A DNA stretch of 33,591 bases from an uncultured Alphaproteobacteria bacterium (GCA_943788635.1 CALSRA010000028.1:102520-136110); one strand, 5' to 3'; shown: positions 7,948 to 15,020, numbered from the stretch's first letter. Made by a program: numbers and translations. Notes: generated by a model not told the origin, from the letters alone.

Positions 7948-8936
7948 TCGGGGACCGGCAGATCCTTTTCGCGCAGAAAGGCCGGATTAAACAGTTTGGA
8001 CATGTAGCGCGTTCCTGAATCGCAAAGAATTGTGACGATGGTCTTGCCGGGGCCGAGTTCCCGGGCGAGGCGCATCGCGCCGGCGACGTTGACGCCGCTG
8101 GAACTGCCAACGCAGAGCCCTTCGTATTTGAGCAGATCAAAGCAGATCTGCACGGATTCGGCGTCAGGAATTCGATACGCCGTATCGGCACGCGCATCTT
8201 TGATATTGCCTGTAACGCGGCCCTGCCCAATGCCTTCGGTGATCGAGCTGCCTTCGGATTTCAATTCACCGTTCTTGAAATACTCATACATGGCGGCGCC
8301 CGGCGGATCGGCCACGGCGGTCATGATGGCGCTGTTCTGGTCTTTCAAATAATCGCTGATGCCCGAAAACGTGCCGCCAGTACCCATGGCGCAACTGAAA
8401 CCGTCGACTTTGCCGTCTGTCTGATTCCAGATTTCGGGGCCGGTCGACTTGTAGTGGCCGCCACGGTTTGCAGGGTTGTCCCACTGATTGGCCCAAAGCG
8501 CGCCGTTTGGCTCCATTTTCGCGAGTTCTGCGGCGAGTCGCTCCGAGACGTGGACGTAATTATCGGGGTTTTTGTAGGGCAGGGCAGGCACTTCCTTCAA
8601 CTCCGCGCCGCACAGGCGAAGCATGTCCTTTTTTTCCTGCGATTGGGTCTCCGGGATAACGATAACGGTACGGTAGCCCCGGGCATTCCCGACAAGAGCC
8701 AGACCGATCCCGGTGTTGCCCGCCGTGCCTTCGACGATGACCCCGCCGGGTTGCAGGACGCCGCGTTCTTCTGCATCCAGGATGATGTACATCGCCGCGC
8801 GGTCCTTGACCGACCCGCCGGGGTTCAGGAATTCGGCCTTGCCCAGAATATTGCAGCCGGTTTCCTCCGATGCCTTGCGCAGCTTGATCAGCGGTGTGTT
8901 GCCGATACTGCCGATAAGTCCGTCCCGAACATCCAT
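7929..8936 (-). CDS. cysK: cysteine synthase A (O-acetylserine sulfhydrylase)
   Basis: PLP enzyme forming L-cysteine from O-acetylserine and sulfide. The 335-residue protein has the PLP lysine in NPGGSVKDRAA (K44), the substrate loop EGTAGNTGIGLA, the phosphate-binding glycine loop GTGGTFSG, and the C-terminal SSSGVNVAGA and ILCDSGTRYMSKLF. Compared with short CysK proteins it has a slightly extended middle (ALPYKNPDNYVHVSERLAAEL), as seen in alphaproteobacterial cysteine synthases of this subtype. The start at 8936 has only a weak ribosome site. Its stop codon lies 19 bp inside the following AlaX gene. A cystathionine beta-synthase is excluded by length and the absence of CBS domains. Confidence 0.93.
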   Translation of the reverse strand: MDVRDGLIGSIGNTPLIKLRKASEETGCNILGKAEFLNPGGSVKDRAAMYIILDAEERGVLQPGGVIVEGTAGNTGIGLALVGNARGYRTVIVIPETQSQEKKDMLRLCGAELKEVPALPYKNPDNYVHVSERLAAELAKMEPNGALWANQWDNPANRGGHYKSTGPEIWNQTDGKVDGFSCAMGTGGTFSGISDYLKDQNSAIMTAVADPPGAAMYEYFKNGELKSEGSSITEGIGQGRVTGNIKDARADTAYRIPDAESVQICFDLLKYEGLCVGSSSGVNVAGAMRLARELGPGKTIVTILCDSGTRYMSKLFNPAFLREKDLPVPEWLDTK

Positions 8937-9032
8937 GTTATCTGTCTTTCACCCCTAGAAAATCAGCCGTTCATCCCGTGCCGCTACGGCGAGCCCATTG
9001 GATGTCTTTCAAGCATTTAGAGCGGGCGCGGG

Positions 9033-9656
9033 TCAAGTCCAGCGGCGGCGCAACGCGTCCCGGTTCATGGCCAGCCATTGCAGGCCGACAAGGCCGACGG
9101 CGTTGTCGATGGCGCCCGTAGAAAGCATGTCGAAGACATCGTCTGCCGGCAGGGAAAATGCGCGGATATCCTCGCCTTCCGCATCAAGCCCATAGACACC
9201 GTCGATGTCTACAGCGGACACTTCGGCGCAATACATGACGACCCGTTGGGATGACCCGCCCGGGCTGGAATAGAATGTCATGACCCGTTCCAGTCGTCCG
9301 ATTTCACATCCCGCTTCTTCCATGGTTTCGCGCCGGGCCATGTCGTCGGCCGACTCACCGGGTTCAACGATTCCAGCGATGATTTCCGTGCTCCAGGGAT
9401 TTGGGTCGCCGGCGGCATACAGGCCGACGCGGAATTGCTCGATCAGGACGATCTCGTCACGGACCGGATCGTAGGGAATGACTGCCGCGACTTCGCCGCG
9501 CAGCATGGTTTCGCGGCTTAGCGATTCGCTCCATCCGCCCCGGTGAAGGCGGTGGCGCAGGTGGAAGCGGTCAACCCGGATGAAGCCGTCATGCAGCGTT
9601 TCCTGCGCCTGCAGTTCGACGTCCTCGCGGCTCAACCCTTGGGGTTTGCGGTTCAT
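9033..9656 (-). CDS. Nudix hydrolase, ADP-ribose pyrophosphatase-like (copy 1)
   Basis: Nudix hydrolase of 207 residues in the NudF/ADP-ribose pyrophosphatase group. A Nudix box is complete in GIVEPGESADDMARRETMEEAGCEI (GX5EX7REUXEEXGU), and the ADPRase-type proline-containing segment YSSPGGSSQRV follows. Upstream IPYDPVRDEIVLIEQFRVGLY and PWSTEIIAG are also family hallmarks. The ATG at 9656 shares a base with the stop of the second Nudix gene (TAATG), so the two are translationally coupled. The two proteins are similar over their full lengths and arose by duplication. The likely substrate is ADP-ribose or a related nucleoside diphosphate sugar, by family. Confidence 0.9.
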   Translation of the reverse strand: MNRKPQGLSREDVELQAQETLHDGFIRVDRFHLRHRLHRGGWSESLSRETMLRGEVAAVIPYDPVRDEIVLIEQFRVGLYAAGDPNPWSTEIIAGIVEPGESADDMARRETMEEAGCEIGRLERVMTFYSSPGGSSQRVVMYCAEVSAVDIDGVYGLDAEGEDIRAFSLPADDVFDMLSTGAIDNAVGLVGLQWLAMNRDALRRRWT

Positions 9657-10267
9657 TATTCTGCTACTCCCCAACGCTGGCGCAGGCTCTGCCGGTTCAA
9701 TGCCAGCCACTGGATTCCGATAATGCCGATCGAGTTGTTGATTGCGCCCGACATGACCTGCGCCATGGCGTCGTCGGTTGTCTCCGAGAAAACACGGATA
9801 TCCTCGCCTTCTGCGGCATTGCCGTGAATGCCGCCGACGCCTTCGGTGGAGACTTCACCGCAGAATACCGCGACACATTCCGAACAACCGCCGGGGCTGG
9901 GATAGTAATCCATGACCTTTTCAAGCCTTGCGATCGTGCAGCCCGTTTCTTCCAGTGTTTCCCGTCGCGCCATGTCTTCGGCGGTTTCATCCGGTTCGAT
10001 GATCCCGGCGACAACCTCGATACTCCAGGGGTGCGGGTCTCCGGCGGCAAACATGCCGCCACGGAACTGTTCAATCAGAACAACCCTGTCCAGAATGGGG
10101 TCATAGGGGATGACGGCGGCAACCGGATTGCGAAGCATGATTTCCCGACTGAGGGCCGGGCTCCACCCGCCCGCGAACAAGCGATGCCGCAGCATAAAGT
10201 GGTCCATCCGGAAAAAACCCTGGTGGAGGATTTCGCTTCCTTCCAGTTCGACGTCATCTCGATTCAT
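9656..10267 (-). CDS. Nudix hydrolase, ADP-ribose pyrophosphatase-like (copy 2)
   Basis: Paralogue of the adjacent Nudix gene, 203 residues. The Nudix box reads GIIEPDETAEDMARRETLEETGCTI, followed by YPSPGGCSECV. Both copies keep the catalytic REUxEE glutamates and the frame IPYDP...VLIEQFR, so both are predicted active. Differences include S-E-C-V in place of S-Q-R-V and extra acidic residues near the C-terminus (FSETTDDAMAQVMSGAINNS). I chose ATG 10267 (MNRDDVELEG) with GGAG about 8 nt upstream, matching the start of copy 1 (MNRKPQGLSREDVELQ). One base upstream of this ATG is the TGA of the possible small gene at 10269. Confidence 0.9.
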   Translation of the reverse strand: MNRDDVELEGSEILHQGFFRMDHFMLRHRLFAGGWSPALSREIMLRNPVAAVIPYDPILDRVVLIEQFRGGMFAAGDPHPWSIEVVAGIIEPDETAEDMARRETLEETGCTIARLEKVMDYYPSPGGCSECVAVFCGEVSTEGVGGIHGNAAEGEDIRVFSETTDDAMAQVMSGAINNSIGIIGIQWLALNRQSLRQRWGVAE

Positions 10268-10268
10268 G

Positions 10269-10424
10269 TCAAAGCTCCGATCCGCGCGGGAAGGCCAGAT
10301 AGTCAAAGTCGAAGATAATGTTCGACGCCTTGGCGAACAATTGCCCATGCCGGAATTTTTCCCGGGTGACTACTGCAATATCGCGTTTAAGCAAGTGTTT
10401 ACGGTATAAGCAGCATAGTGCCAT
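10269..10424 (-). CDS. possible small protein (51 aa) ahead of the Nudix pair
   Basis: A short open frame from ATG 10424 to TGA 10269-10271 encodes MALCCLYRKHLLKRDI, then VTREKFRHGQLFAKASNI and a tail IFDFDYLAFPRGSEL. The tail looks protein-like, with GC-biased third positions in its second half, and the stop lies one base before the Nudix ATG (TGACATG), as in coupled operon genes. Against it, there is no ribosome site before ATG 10424, and the start is only 20 bp from the divergent sapC start. The 5' end may therefore be wrong or the gene a remnant. I do not recognise the family. Confidence 0.4.
   Translation of the reverse strand: MALCCLYRKHLLKRDIAVVTREKFRHGQLFAKASNIIFDFDYLAFPRGSEL
10405..10410 (+). 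promoter_or_regulatory. possible -10 box of the sapC-like gene
   Basis: TATAAG lies 35 bp ahead of the sapC-like ATG at 10445, with the ribosome site GGAG at 10432-10435 between them. No convincing -35 hexamer is visible at the right distance, so this is a weak assignment by position and sequence only. Confidence 0.22.
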
Positions 10425-10444
10425 GGGGGACGGAGTATCCACGA

Positions 10445-10685
10445 ATGAGTTTAACGAGTGACGAAGCAGGCTCGAACAGCGGGCAGCCCGGTGCCGCCGA
10501 GCCTGTGACGGCGGGTGGCCATACTCTGTTGTTCTATGGGCAGGTGGAGAGTCTGGACCCGGCGCTGCATGCTGACCTTGCCTTGTCGGATGCGGTCAAG
10601 AGCTATGCATTCGCCCGTCCTACGAACTCTGTCCCGTTAAACGCTCTCGAATTCATGTCTTCGGCGCGGCACTATCCCATACTGT
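10445..10685 (+). pseudogene. SapC-family protein, N-terminal fragment interrupted by insertion
   Basis: The first 80 residues from ATG 10445 read MSLTSDEAGS...HTLLFYGQVESLDPALHADLALSD, then VKSYAFARPTNSVPLNALEF and MSSARHYPI. This is the N-terminal pattern of the SapC family (PF07277): L-Y-x-x-x-x-L-n-P-x-x-H-x-x-L, then FA...VPLn..EF..AarhYPIvF. The frame then runs into the left end of the insertion sequence, which contributes LSFPK and a TAA at 10697-10699. The remaining two thirds of the protein lie at 13060-13617 in the same orientation. The role of alphaproteobacterial SapC-family proteins is unknown. The name comes from an S-layer-linked gene. Confidence 0.85.
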
Positions 10686-10703
10686 CATTTCCCAAGTAAA
10701 AGG
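10686..10703 (+). repeat. left terminal inverted repeat of the IS1380-family element
   Basis: Matches the reverse complement of 12325-12342 at 15 of 18 positions, with the core CATTYCCCAAGTA conserved. Reading into the element, it places TAA in the frame of the interrupted SapC-family gene. Confidence 0.8.
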
Positions 10704-10775
10704 GAGAAGTCACTCCTCTGACGACAATTAATGTGTTATATTGCAGCATGTTAAGTGGGCTTAAGGCGGCGGATC

Positions 10776-12125
10776 ATGGATCACCCAAAGGGTGCAAGCG
10801 AAACGGATGGTGCGCGGCTTAGTTTTGACCGACGGGTCCGGTTGGAATTTCATGGTTCGAAGATCAGTTCGGACGGTGGATTACTGTTGTTCCGGGAATT
10901 GGATGAAGTGCTTGGCCTGCACGACATTGCGGGCGGATTTCTGAGAGACACGCGAACTGGCCACAATCGCCTACACTCACTGGTTGGCTTGTTGCGCCAG
11001 TCGGTCTTTGGGCGGCTGGCCGGATATGATGATGTGAATGACGCAGACCGTTTATCGCTTGATCCGGTGATGCGGCAGGTCGTTGGAGGGCGTGCCGTTG
11101 ATGCCAAGGCCGCGTCCGCGAGCCAGATGGGCCGGTTCGAGACCGAGGTGTTGGCGGCAACCGACAATCGCACTGTGCTGGCGGATTTATCAGGACACTG
11201 GATCGACCGGGTTCATGACCGCAACCCACCCAAGTGGATCACACTGGACATGGACAGTTCCGTCAGTCCCACCCACGGCGCACAGGAAGGAACGGCTTGG
11301 AACGGGCATTTCGGCTGCATGTGCTATCACCCGCTGTTCGTCTTCAACCAGTTCGGGCACCTCGAACGTTGCGCCCTGCGCCCCGGCAACGTCCACAGTG
11401 CCGACGGCTGGGAAGCGGTTCTGAAGCCCGTCATCGCGCGATATGCGGATCGTCACCTGATGCGGTTCTTCCGGGGGGATGCTGCGTTCGCCATCCCGGA
11501 GTTATACAAAACTCTGGAAGCGGAAAGCTATTTTTACGCCATCCGCCTTCGGGCCAATCGCGTTCTTCAGGGCAAGATTGCGCATCTGCTCAAGCGCCCT
11601 GTGGGTCGTCCGCCAAAAGGCGTGAAGCGCATCTACGGCGACTTCGAGTATCAGGCGGCATCTTGGGACAAACCCCGTCGTGTCATCGCCAAGGTGGAAT
11701 GGCATCCCAGCGAGTTGTTCCCTCGCGTCGGCTTCGTTGTCACCAATCTGCCAATGGAACCAGACTGGATCATCCGGTTCTACAACCAACGCGGAACGGC
11801 AGAGCAGCATATCAAAGAAGGCAAGCAAGCGATCAACTGGACACGGTTATCTTGCAAGGGGATGGCGCAGAACGAGATCCGCCTGCAACTTCATGCACTG
11901 GCCTACAATCTCGGCGTTTTACTGCAAGGGACCGAACTACCCGAAGAGGTGGCTGATTGGTCTCTGACCAGCCTCCAAACAAGGCTGATCAAAACTGGAG
12001 CGAGGGTGGTGCGTCATGCTCGGGCCATCACGTTCCAACTGGCCGAAGTCGCGGTCAGCTGTGACCTGTTCACTCGCATCCTTGCAGCCATACATCGCCT
12101 TCGCTCACCACCGGTTCCAGGATGA
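10776..12125 (+). CDS. IS1380-family transposase
   Basis: DDE transposase of 449 residues, normal for the family and apparently intact. The N-terminal region has SSDGGLLLFRELDEVLGL and RTGHNRLHSLVGLLRQSVFGRLAGYDDVNDADRL. Catalytic positions are visible as LDMDSSVSPTHG (first Asp), RFFRGDAAFA (second Asp), and the YNQRGTAEQHIKEGK segment (Glu) that characterises IS1380/IS4-like enzymes. The C-terminus ends in ILAAIHRLRSPPVPG. I chose ATG 10776. An upstream GTG at 10755 in the same frame adds seven residues and cannot be excluded. Transcription probably starts within the 90 bp between the left repeat and the gene. Confidence 0.93.
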   Translation: MDHPKGASETDGARLSFDRRVRLEFHGSKISSDGGLLLFRELDEVLGLHDIAGGFLRDTRTGHNRLHSLVGLLRQSVFGRLAGYDDVNDADRLSLDPVMRQVVGGRAVDAKAASASQMGRFETEVLAATDNRTVLADLSGHWIDRVHDRNPPKWITLDMDSSVSPTHGAQEGTAWNGHFGCMCYHPLFVFNQFGHLERCALRPGNVHSADGWEAVLKPVIARYADRHLMRFFRGDAAFAIPELYKTLEAESYFYAIRLRANRVLQGKIAHLLKRPVGRPPKGVKRIYGDFEYQAASWDKPRRVIAKVEWHPSELFPRVGFVVTNLPMEPDWIIRFYNQRGTAEQHIKEGKQAINWTRLSCKGMAQNEIRLQLHALAYNLGVLLQGTELPEEVADWSLTSLQTRLIKTGARVVRHARAITFQLAEVAVSCDLFTRILAAIHRLRSPPVPG

Positions 12126-12324
12126 TGACCTCAGCAACAAAATCGGAGGAAAAGCGGCGCGATTGGTCCGTCCAAAGGGGTGTTGATCACAACAAAATCC
12201 GGGTTAACCAAGCTGTCGAGACCAGAAATCGCGCTCAGTTCCTGGGTCAGGTGCCCAAACAACAGCGAAAGTCGTACAGGCGGCTTGCTCGGGGCACAAA
12301 ACATCGACAACATGCAAGAAAGGG

Positions 12325-12342
12325 CATTCTACTTGGGGAATG
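12325..12342 (-). repeat. right terminal inverted repeat of the IS1380-family element
   Basis: Inverted copy of the left end at 10686-10703 with three mismatches. Reading inward on the minus strand, it supplies the last codons (TFPK) and the TAG stop at 12329-12331 of the HGG-motif gene. Confidence 0.78.
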
Positions 12343-12586
12343 TCGGTTTAAGCATCTCGCGCGCCTGCTGCAGTATCGCGTTGATCTGGCGACGGCCTTC
12401 GACCGCTTCGTTGGTGTGGAGGCCATTCTTATATGCGCCATTTCGCTCGCCTTTTGGCGCACCGCCACGGGCGCCATGAAAACGGCAAACAGTCCAGCCG
12501 CGTACAGCCGGAGCCTGGCACGGCTTGCGAGTGCGTTTCGACATAGCCGTGCAGCGTGGTGCGTTCTGGAAAGCGTACCGGTTCAT
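12329..12586 (-). CDS. small HGG-motif protein with Cys/His cluster, unknown function
   Basis: 85-residue basic protein: three cysteines and a histidine in the order PRC-x10-C-x10-C-RFH, then GARGGAPKGERNGAYKNGLHT and a helical tail EAVEGRRQINAILQQAREML. The C-C-C-H spacing suggests a small zinc-binding fold. The APKGxxNGxYxNGL segment resembles a motif seen in many short uncharacterised alphaproteobacterial and phage-associated proteins. Its ATG overlaps the stop of the upstream gene (ATGA), so they form a two-gene unit. The last residues KPTFPK and stop are encoded by the insertion-sequence end, so the natural C-terminus has been replaced, though only by a few residues. Function is unknown. 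Confidence 0.75.
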   Translation of the reverse strand: MNRYAFQNAPRCTAMSKRTRKPCQAPAVRGWTVCRFHGARGGAPKGERNGAYKNGLHTNEAVEGRRQINAILQQAREMLKPTFPK

Positions 12587-13059
12587 GGGGTTGTCTTCAC
12601 TTTTTTGGACATCCCCCCGCCCCCTTGGACATTGCCGACGATAGCCTGTCCGCCTTCGTTCACGTTGACATGCTGCACCGTAACTTTCTGCTCGCCACCG
12701 GTTCTATATCGCTTCAAGGCTTCGACCTGGGTCGCAAATGTTCTTGCGAGTTTGTTCATTATGTTCGTAGAGCGTTCCTGCTGCGGCACAGTCGTCGCGC
12801 TATTCAACTGGCTTGCAATATTGATCGTGGCTACGTGAATGGCAGCCATTTGAGAAGCTAGCATCGCCTCGAATTGATCACGGGGCTCAGCACCCTTGAC
12901 CATTGAGAGCAAGAAGTTGAGGTTGCGTTCGTCCGCGTGGCCATCCTCTGAGCTAACCGCTACTAATTGGTCGAGCAAGCCTACTAAGAAATCAGGATCT
13001 GCTGTGCCCAAGGCTTCAATGAGCAGGTTCGTGCCGATTGCGGGATCCGGATGATCCAC
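12583..13059 (-). CDS. conserved hypothetical protein of mobile two-gene cassette, 5' end uncertain
   Basis: The reading VDHPDPAIGTNLLIEALG, TADPDFLVGLLDQLV, LNFLLSMVKGAEPRDQFEAM, then IMNKLARTFATQVEALKRYR and TGGEQKVTVQHVNVNEGGQA resembles a family of hypothetical alphaproteobacterial proteins that usually accompanies the HGG-motif protein. It is mostly helical with a short beta-like tail. The frame stays open upstream into the SapC-family DNA as an antisense shadow, so the true start must be near the junction. No ATG is available, and GTG 13059 is the first candidate and lacks a ribosome site. The 5' end was probably removed or fused on insertion. ATGA overlap couples it to the HGG gene. 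Function is unknown. Confidence 0.65.
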   Translation of the reverse strand: MDHPDPAIGTNLLIEALGTADPDFLVGLLDQLVAVSSEDGHADERNLNFLLSMVKGAEPRDQFEAMLASQMAAIHVATINIASQLNSATTVPQQERSTNIMNKLARTFATQVEALKRYRTGGEQKVTVQHVNVNEGGQAIVGNVQGGGGMSKKVKTTP

Positions 13060-13617
13060 GTTAATGGTGACGAGCGGGGTATGCCTTTGGCCCTTGTCGG
13101 ATTGCGGTCGCACGAGAATCTTTTCGTGGAAGACGGCGGGATCTGGGCGGAAGGATGCTATATCCCGGCGTTTGTTCGACGATATCCGTTTGTTTTGCTG
13201 AACGGTGATGATTCCGACGCCATATCGCTGTGTTTCGACCCTACGGCCGAACAAATTCAATCCGGTGGCGCCCAGGCGCTGTTTGAAGGCGGTAACCCGA
13301 GCGGGCTGTTGAAAAGCGTGGCGAAATTCTGCGCCTCATATGCACGGGAACAGAACGGAACACGGCGGTTCGTCGCGGCATTGCGGGAAGCGGACGTGCT
13401 GATTGACCGGACAGTCGATATTGCGCTGCGGGAAGGTGAAAAGGTCGCCATGCGCGGGTTTCGTGTCATCGACGAGACGAAACTGAAGGCGTTGCCGGAC
13501 GAAGTTATCGTTGAATGGTGGCGCAATGGCTGGATGGCCGCCATTCACGCCCATATGGTTTCTCTTGGCAATTTCGGCAGGCTGTATGTCCGGGCCGGCG
13601 GTCGCGGCGAACTCTGA
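13060..13617 (+). pseudogene. SapC-family protein, C-terminal fragment
   Basis: From about 13060 the plus strand reads NGDERGMPLALVGLRSHENLFV, GIWAEGCYIPAFVRRYPFVL, FCASYAREQNGTRRFVAALRE, then MRGFRVIDETKLKALPDEVI and WWRNGWMAAIHAHMVSLGNF, ending at TGA 13615-13617. This is the rest of the SapC family pattern (PLALvGLRdgENLFv...GaYiPAyvRRYPF). Joined to 10445-10685 it gives about 265 residues with at most a couple of residues lost (expected HYPIvF-x-x-GD), close to the family length. It has no start signals of its own and is probably not translated as a useful product. An ATG at 13051 lies at the junction without a ribosome site. Confidence 0.85.
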
Positions 13618-13688
13618 ACCGGCGCGATCACGATACCATCGCCAAACCGTGACGTGCGGTTGACCCGCGGGGCCGTTATTCTGGCGGC

Positions 13689-14144
13689 ATGAAATCGATT
13701 TTCCGCGTTGTTATATTCCTCGTCTTTTTTCCGGCGCCCGTGTGGGCGCAGGTACAGGGTATCCCGCTGGTCCTTGGCGGGGATGTTCTGGTGATTGACA
13801 GTATTCGCATCCAGTTGCAGGGGCTCGATTCGCCCCAACCGGAGCAGCAATGCGGTACAGATGAGAAACCATTCCCTTGCGGTGCCGTCGCCCGTACGGC
13901 GCTGATGGACCTGATATTCGGGGACGTTGTCTCGTGCAAGATTCTGGGCGATGGAAATGATGGCGCGAAGCTGGCGACCTGCACGGCCGGCGGCTTCGAT
14001 GTTGCCGGGAATATGGTGCATACCGGCTGGGTCGTGGCGGATCGTGCGACCGGTCAACGGTACCGGGCGATTGAAGGCAAAGCCCGTGTTGCGCGTCGTG
14101 GATTATGGCGCCGTCCGGACGCCCTGGCCTGGCGCCGCGACTGA
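13689..14144 (+). CDS. exported thermonuclease-fold protein, probably catalytically impaired
   Basis: 151 residues with a signal peptide (MKSIFRVVIFLVFFPAPVWA, cleavage near A20). The mature part has a staphylococcal nuclease-like pattern: VLGGDVLVIDSIRIQLQGLD, SPQPEQQC, CGAVARTALMDLIFGDVVSC, LATC, MVHTGWVVAD and ARRGLWRRP. Nuclease positions equivalent to Arg35 and Glu43 are present (R40, E52). The third, normally in YGRxVATC, reads NDGAKLATC, so the catalytic arginine is an alanine. Loss of nuclease activity is therefore likely, unless the neighbouring lysine substitutes. It may act as a binding protein in the periplasm. It stands alone between the SapC-family fragment and the hydroxylase. 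Confidence 0.8.
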   Translation: MKSIFRVVIFLVFFPAPVWAQVQGIPLVLGGDVLVIDSIRIQLQGLDSPQPEQQCGTDEKPFPCGAVARTALMDLIFGDVVSCKILGDGNDGAKLATCTAGGFDVAGNMVHTGWVVADRATGQRYRAIEGKARVARRGLWRRPDALAWRRD

Positions 14145-14248
14145 TCCCTTAAGTTAGTCGACTGTCCGGGATTGGAATCCGCCTTTCGTCGAATGCCTTG
14201 CACCGAAAGCGCTTTGGCGGTTTTATCGACGGCAGGGGGACCAGCGCG

Positions 14249-14917
14249 ATGTTTCTGCAAATTCCGGATGTATTAAACGCTGACGCGTTATTAGCGATCG
14301 ACAAGGTTATCGAGGAGGGTCGTTTTTCCGATGGAAAGGCGACGGCGACCGGACCTGCCGGGCAGGTCAAGAACAACCATCAGATGGAAGCCGGTTCACA
14401 AGCGGACAAGATTTCCGCGACCGTGGTGCAGGCCCTGGTGCGGCATGAACTGATCCGCAGTGCCTGCCTGCCATCCCGGGTCGTGCGCCCGACCTTCAGC
14501 CGCTATGAAACCGGCATGTCGTACGGCTGGCATATCGACAATCCCTTGATGGGGGATGGTCGACCGGTTCGCACCGATATCGCCATAACCGTCTTCCTGA
14601 CCGATCCGGATGCATATGAAGGTGGGGCGCTTTTGGTGAATGCCGCCGGCGGGCAGGCCCGGTTCCGGTTGCCGCGCGGGCATGCCGTGGCCTATCCCGC
14701 GACGACGCTGCATTGCGTTGAGCCGGTGACCAAAGGCGTGCGTCATGCTGCGGTCACATGGATACAAAGCATGATTGCCGCTGGCGCGCGCCGCGAGCTT
14801 CTGCATGACCTCGACAGGGCCTCGCGGATCGTGCGAGAAAAGACACCGAACTCGGATGAAGCCCGCCTGCTGATGAAGAGCCATGTCAATCTGATGCGGA
14901 TGTGGGTGGAAACCTGA
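14249..14917 (+). CDS. Fe(II)/2-oxoglutarate-dependent PKHD-type hydroxylase
   Basis: Non-haem iron dioxygenase of 222 residues, the normal length for the YbiX/PiuC group. Opening MFLQIPDVLNADALLAIDKVI is typical. The iron triad is H95-x-D97 in YGWHIDNPLM and H155 in TTLHCVEPVT, with R165 (RHAAVTW) binding 2-oxoglutarate. The KNNHQM segment is the family signature near residue 41. I chose ATG 14249 because AGGGGGA precedes it by about 8 nt. An in-frame ATG at 14198 adds 17 residues of no family similarity. Relatives are often linked to iron uptake, but no TonB receptor is adjacent here. The target of hydroxylation is unknown. Confidence 0.92.
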   Translation: MFLQIPDVLNADALLAIDKVIEEGRFSDGKATATGPAGQVKNNHQMEAGSQADKISATVVQALVRHELIRSACLPSRVVRPTFSRYETGMSYGWHIDNPLMGDGRPVRTDIAITVFLTDPDAYEGGALLVNAAGGQARFRLPRGHAVAYPATTLHCVEPVTKGVRHAAVTWIQSMIAAGARRELLHDLDRASRIVREKTPNSDEARLLMKSHVNLMRMWVET

Positions 14918-15020
14918 TGGGCCGTACCGGGTTTCGGCAGGCACCCGTTTCTAGGCGATATTCAAATACCTCCCGACAGCCTCTGGCCGATCGGGGAAAT
15001 AGGATCGATGGGAGAAGATC

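Larger units (their letters stand above)
10686..12342 (+). mobile_element. IS1380-family insertion sequence
   Basis: About 1.66 kb, the usual IS1380 length, carrying one DDE transposase gene. The ends are imperfect inverted repeats matching at 15 of 18 positions: left 10686-10703 (CATTTCCCAAGTAAAAGG) and right 12325-12342, read inward on the minus strand as CATTCCCCAAGTAGAATG. The boundaries are good to about 3 bp. No 4-5 bp target duplication is visible: left flank ...ATACTGT, right flank TCGGTTTAA. The left end interrupts the SapC-family gene. The right end forms the 3' end of the small HGG-motif gene. The DNA from 12126 to 12324 between transposase stop and right end shows no credible gene. 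Confidence 0.88.

Noticed and set aside
12131..12324. Small open frames between the transposase stop and the right IS end
   Set aside because: They have no ribosome site or protein-like composition; this is the normal non-coding right part of the element.
13060..13260. Extension of the TGGEQKVT-type protein upstream to an ATG at 13260
   Set aside because: This part is antisense to the SapC-family C-terminal half, which is the real coding strand there; the family homology of the minus-strand protein begins at VDHPDP near 13059.
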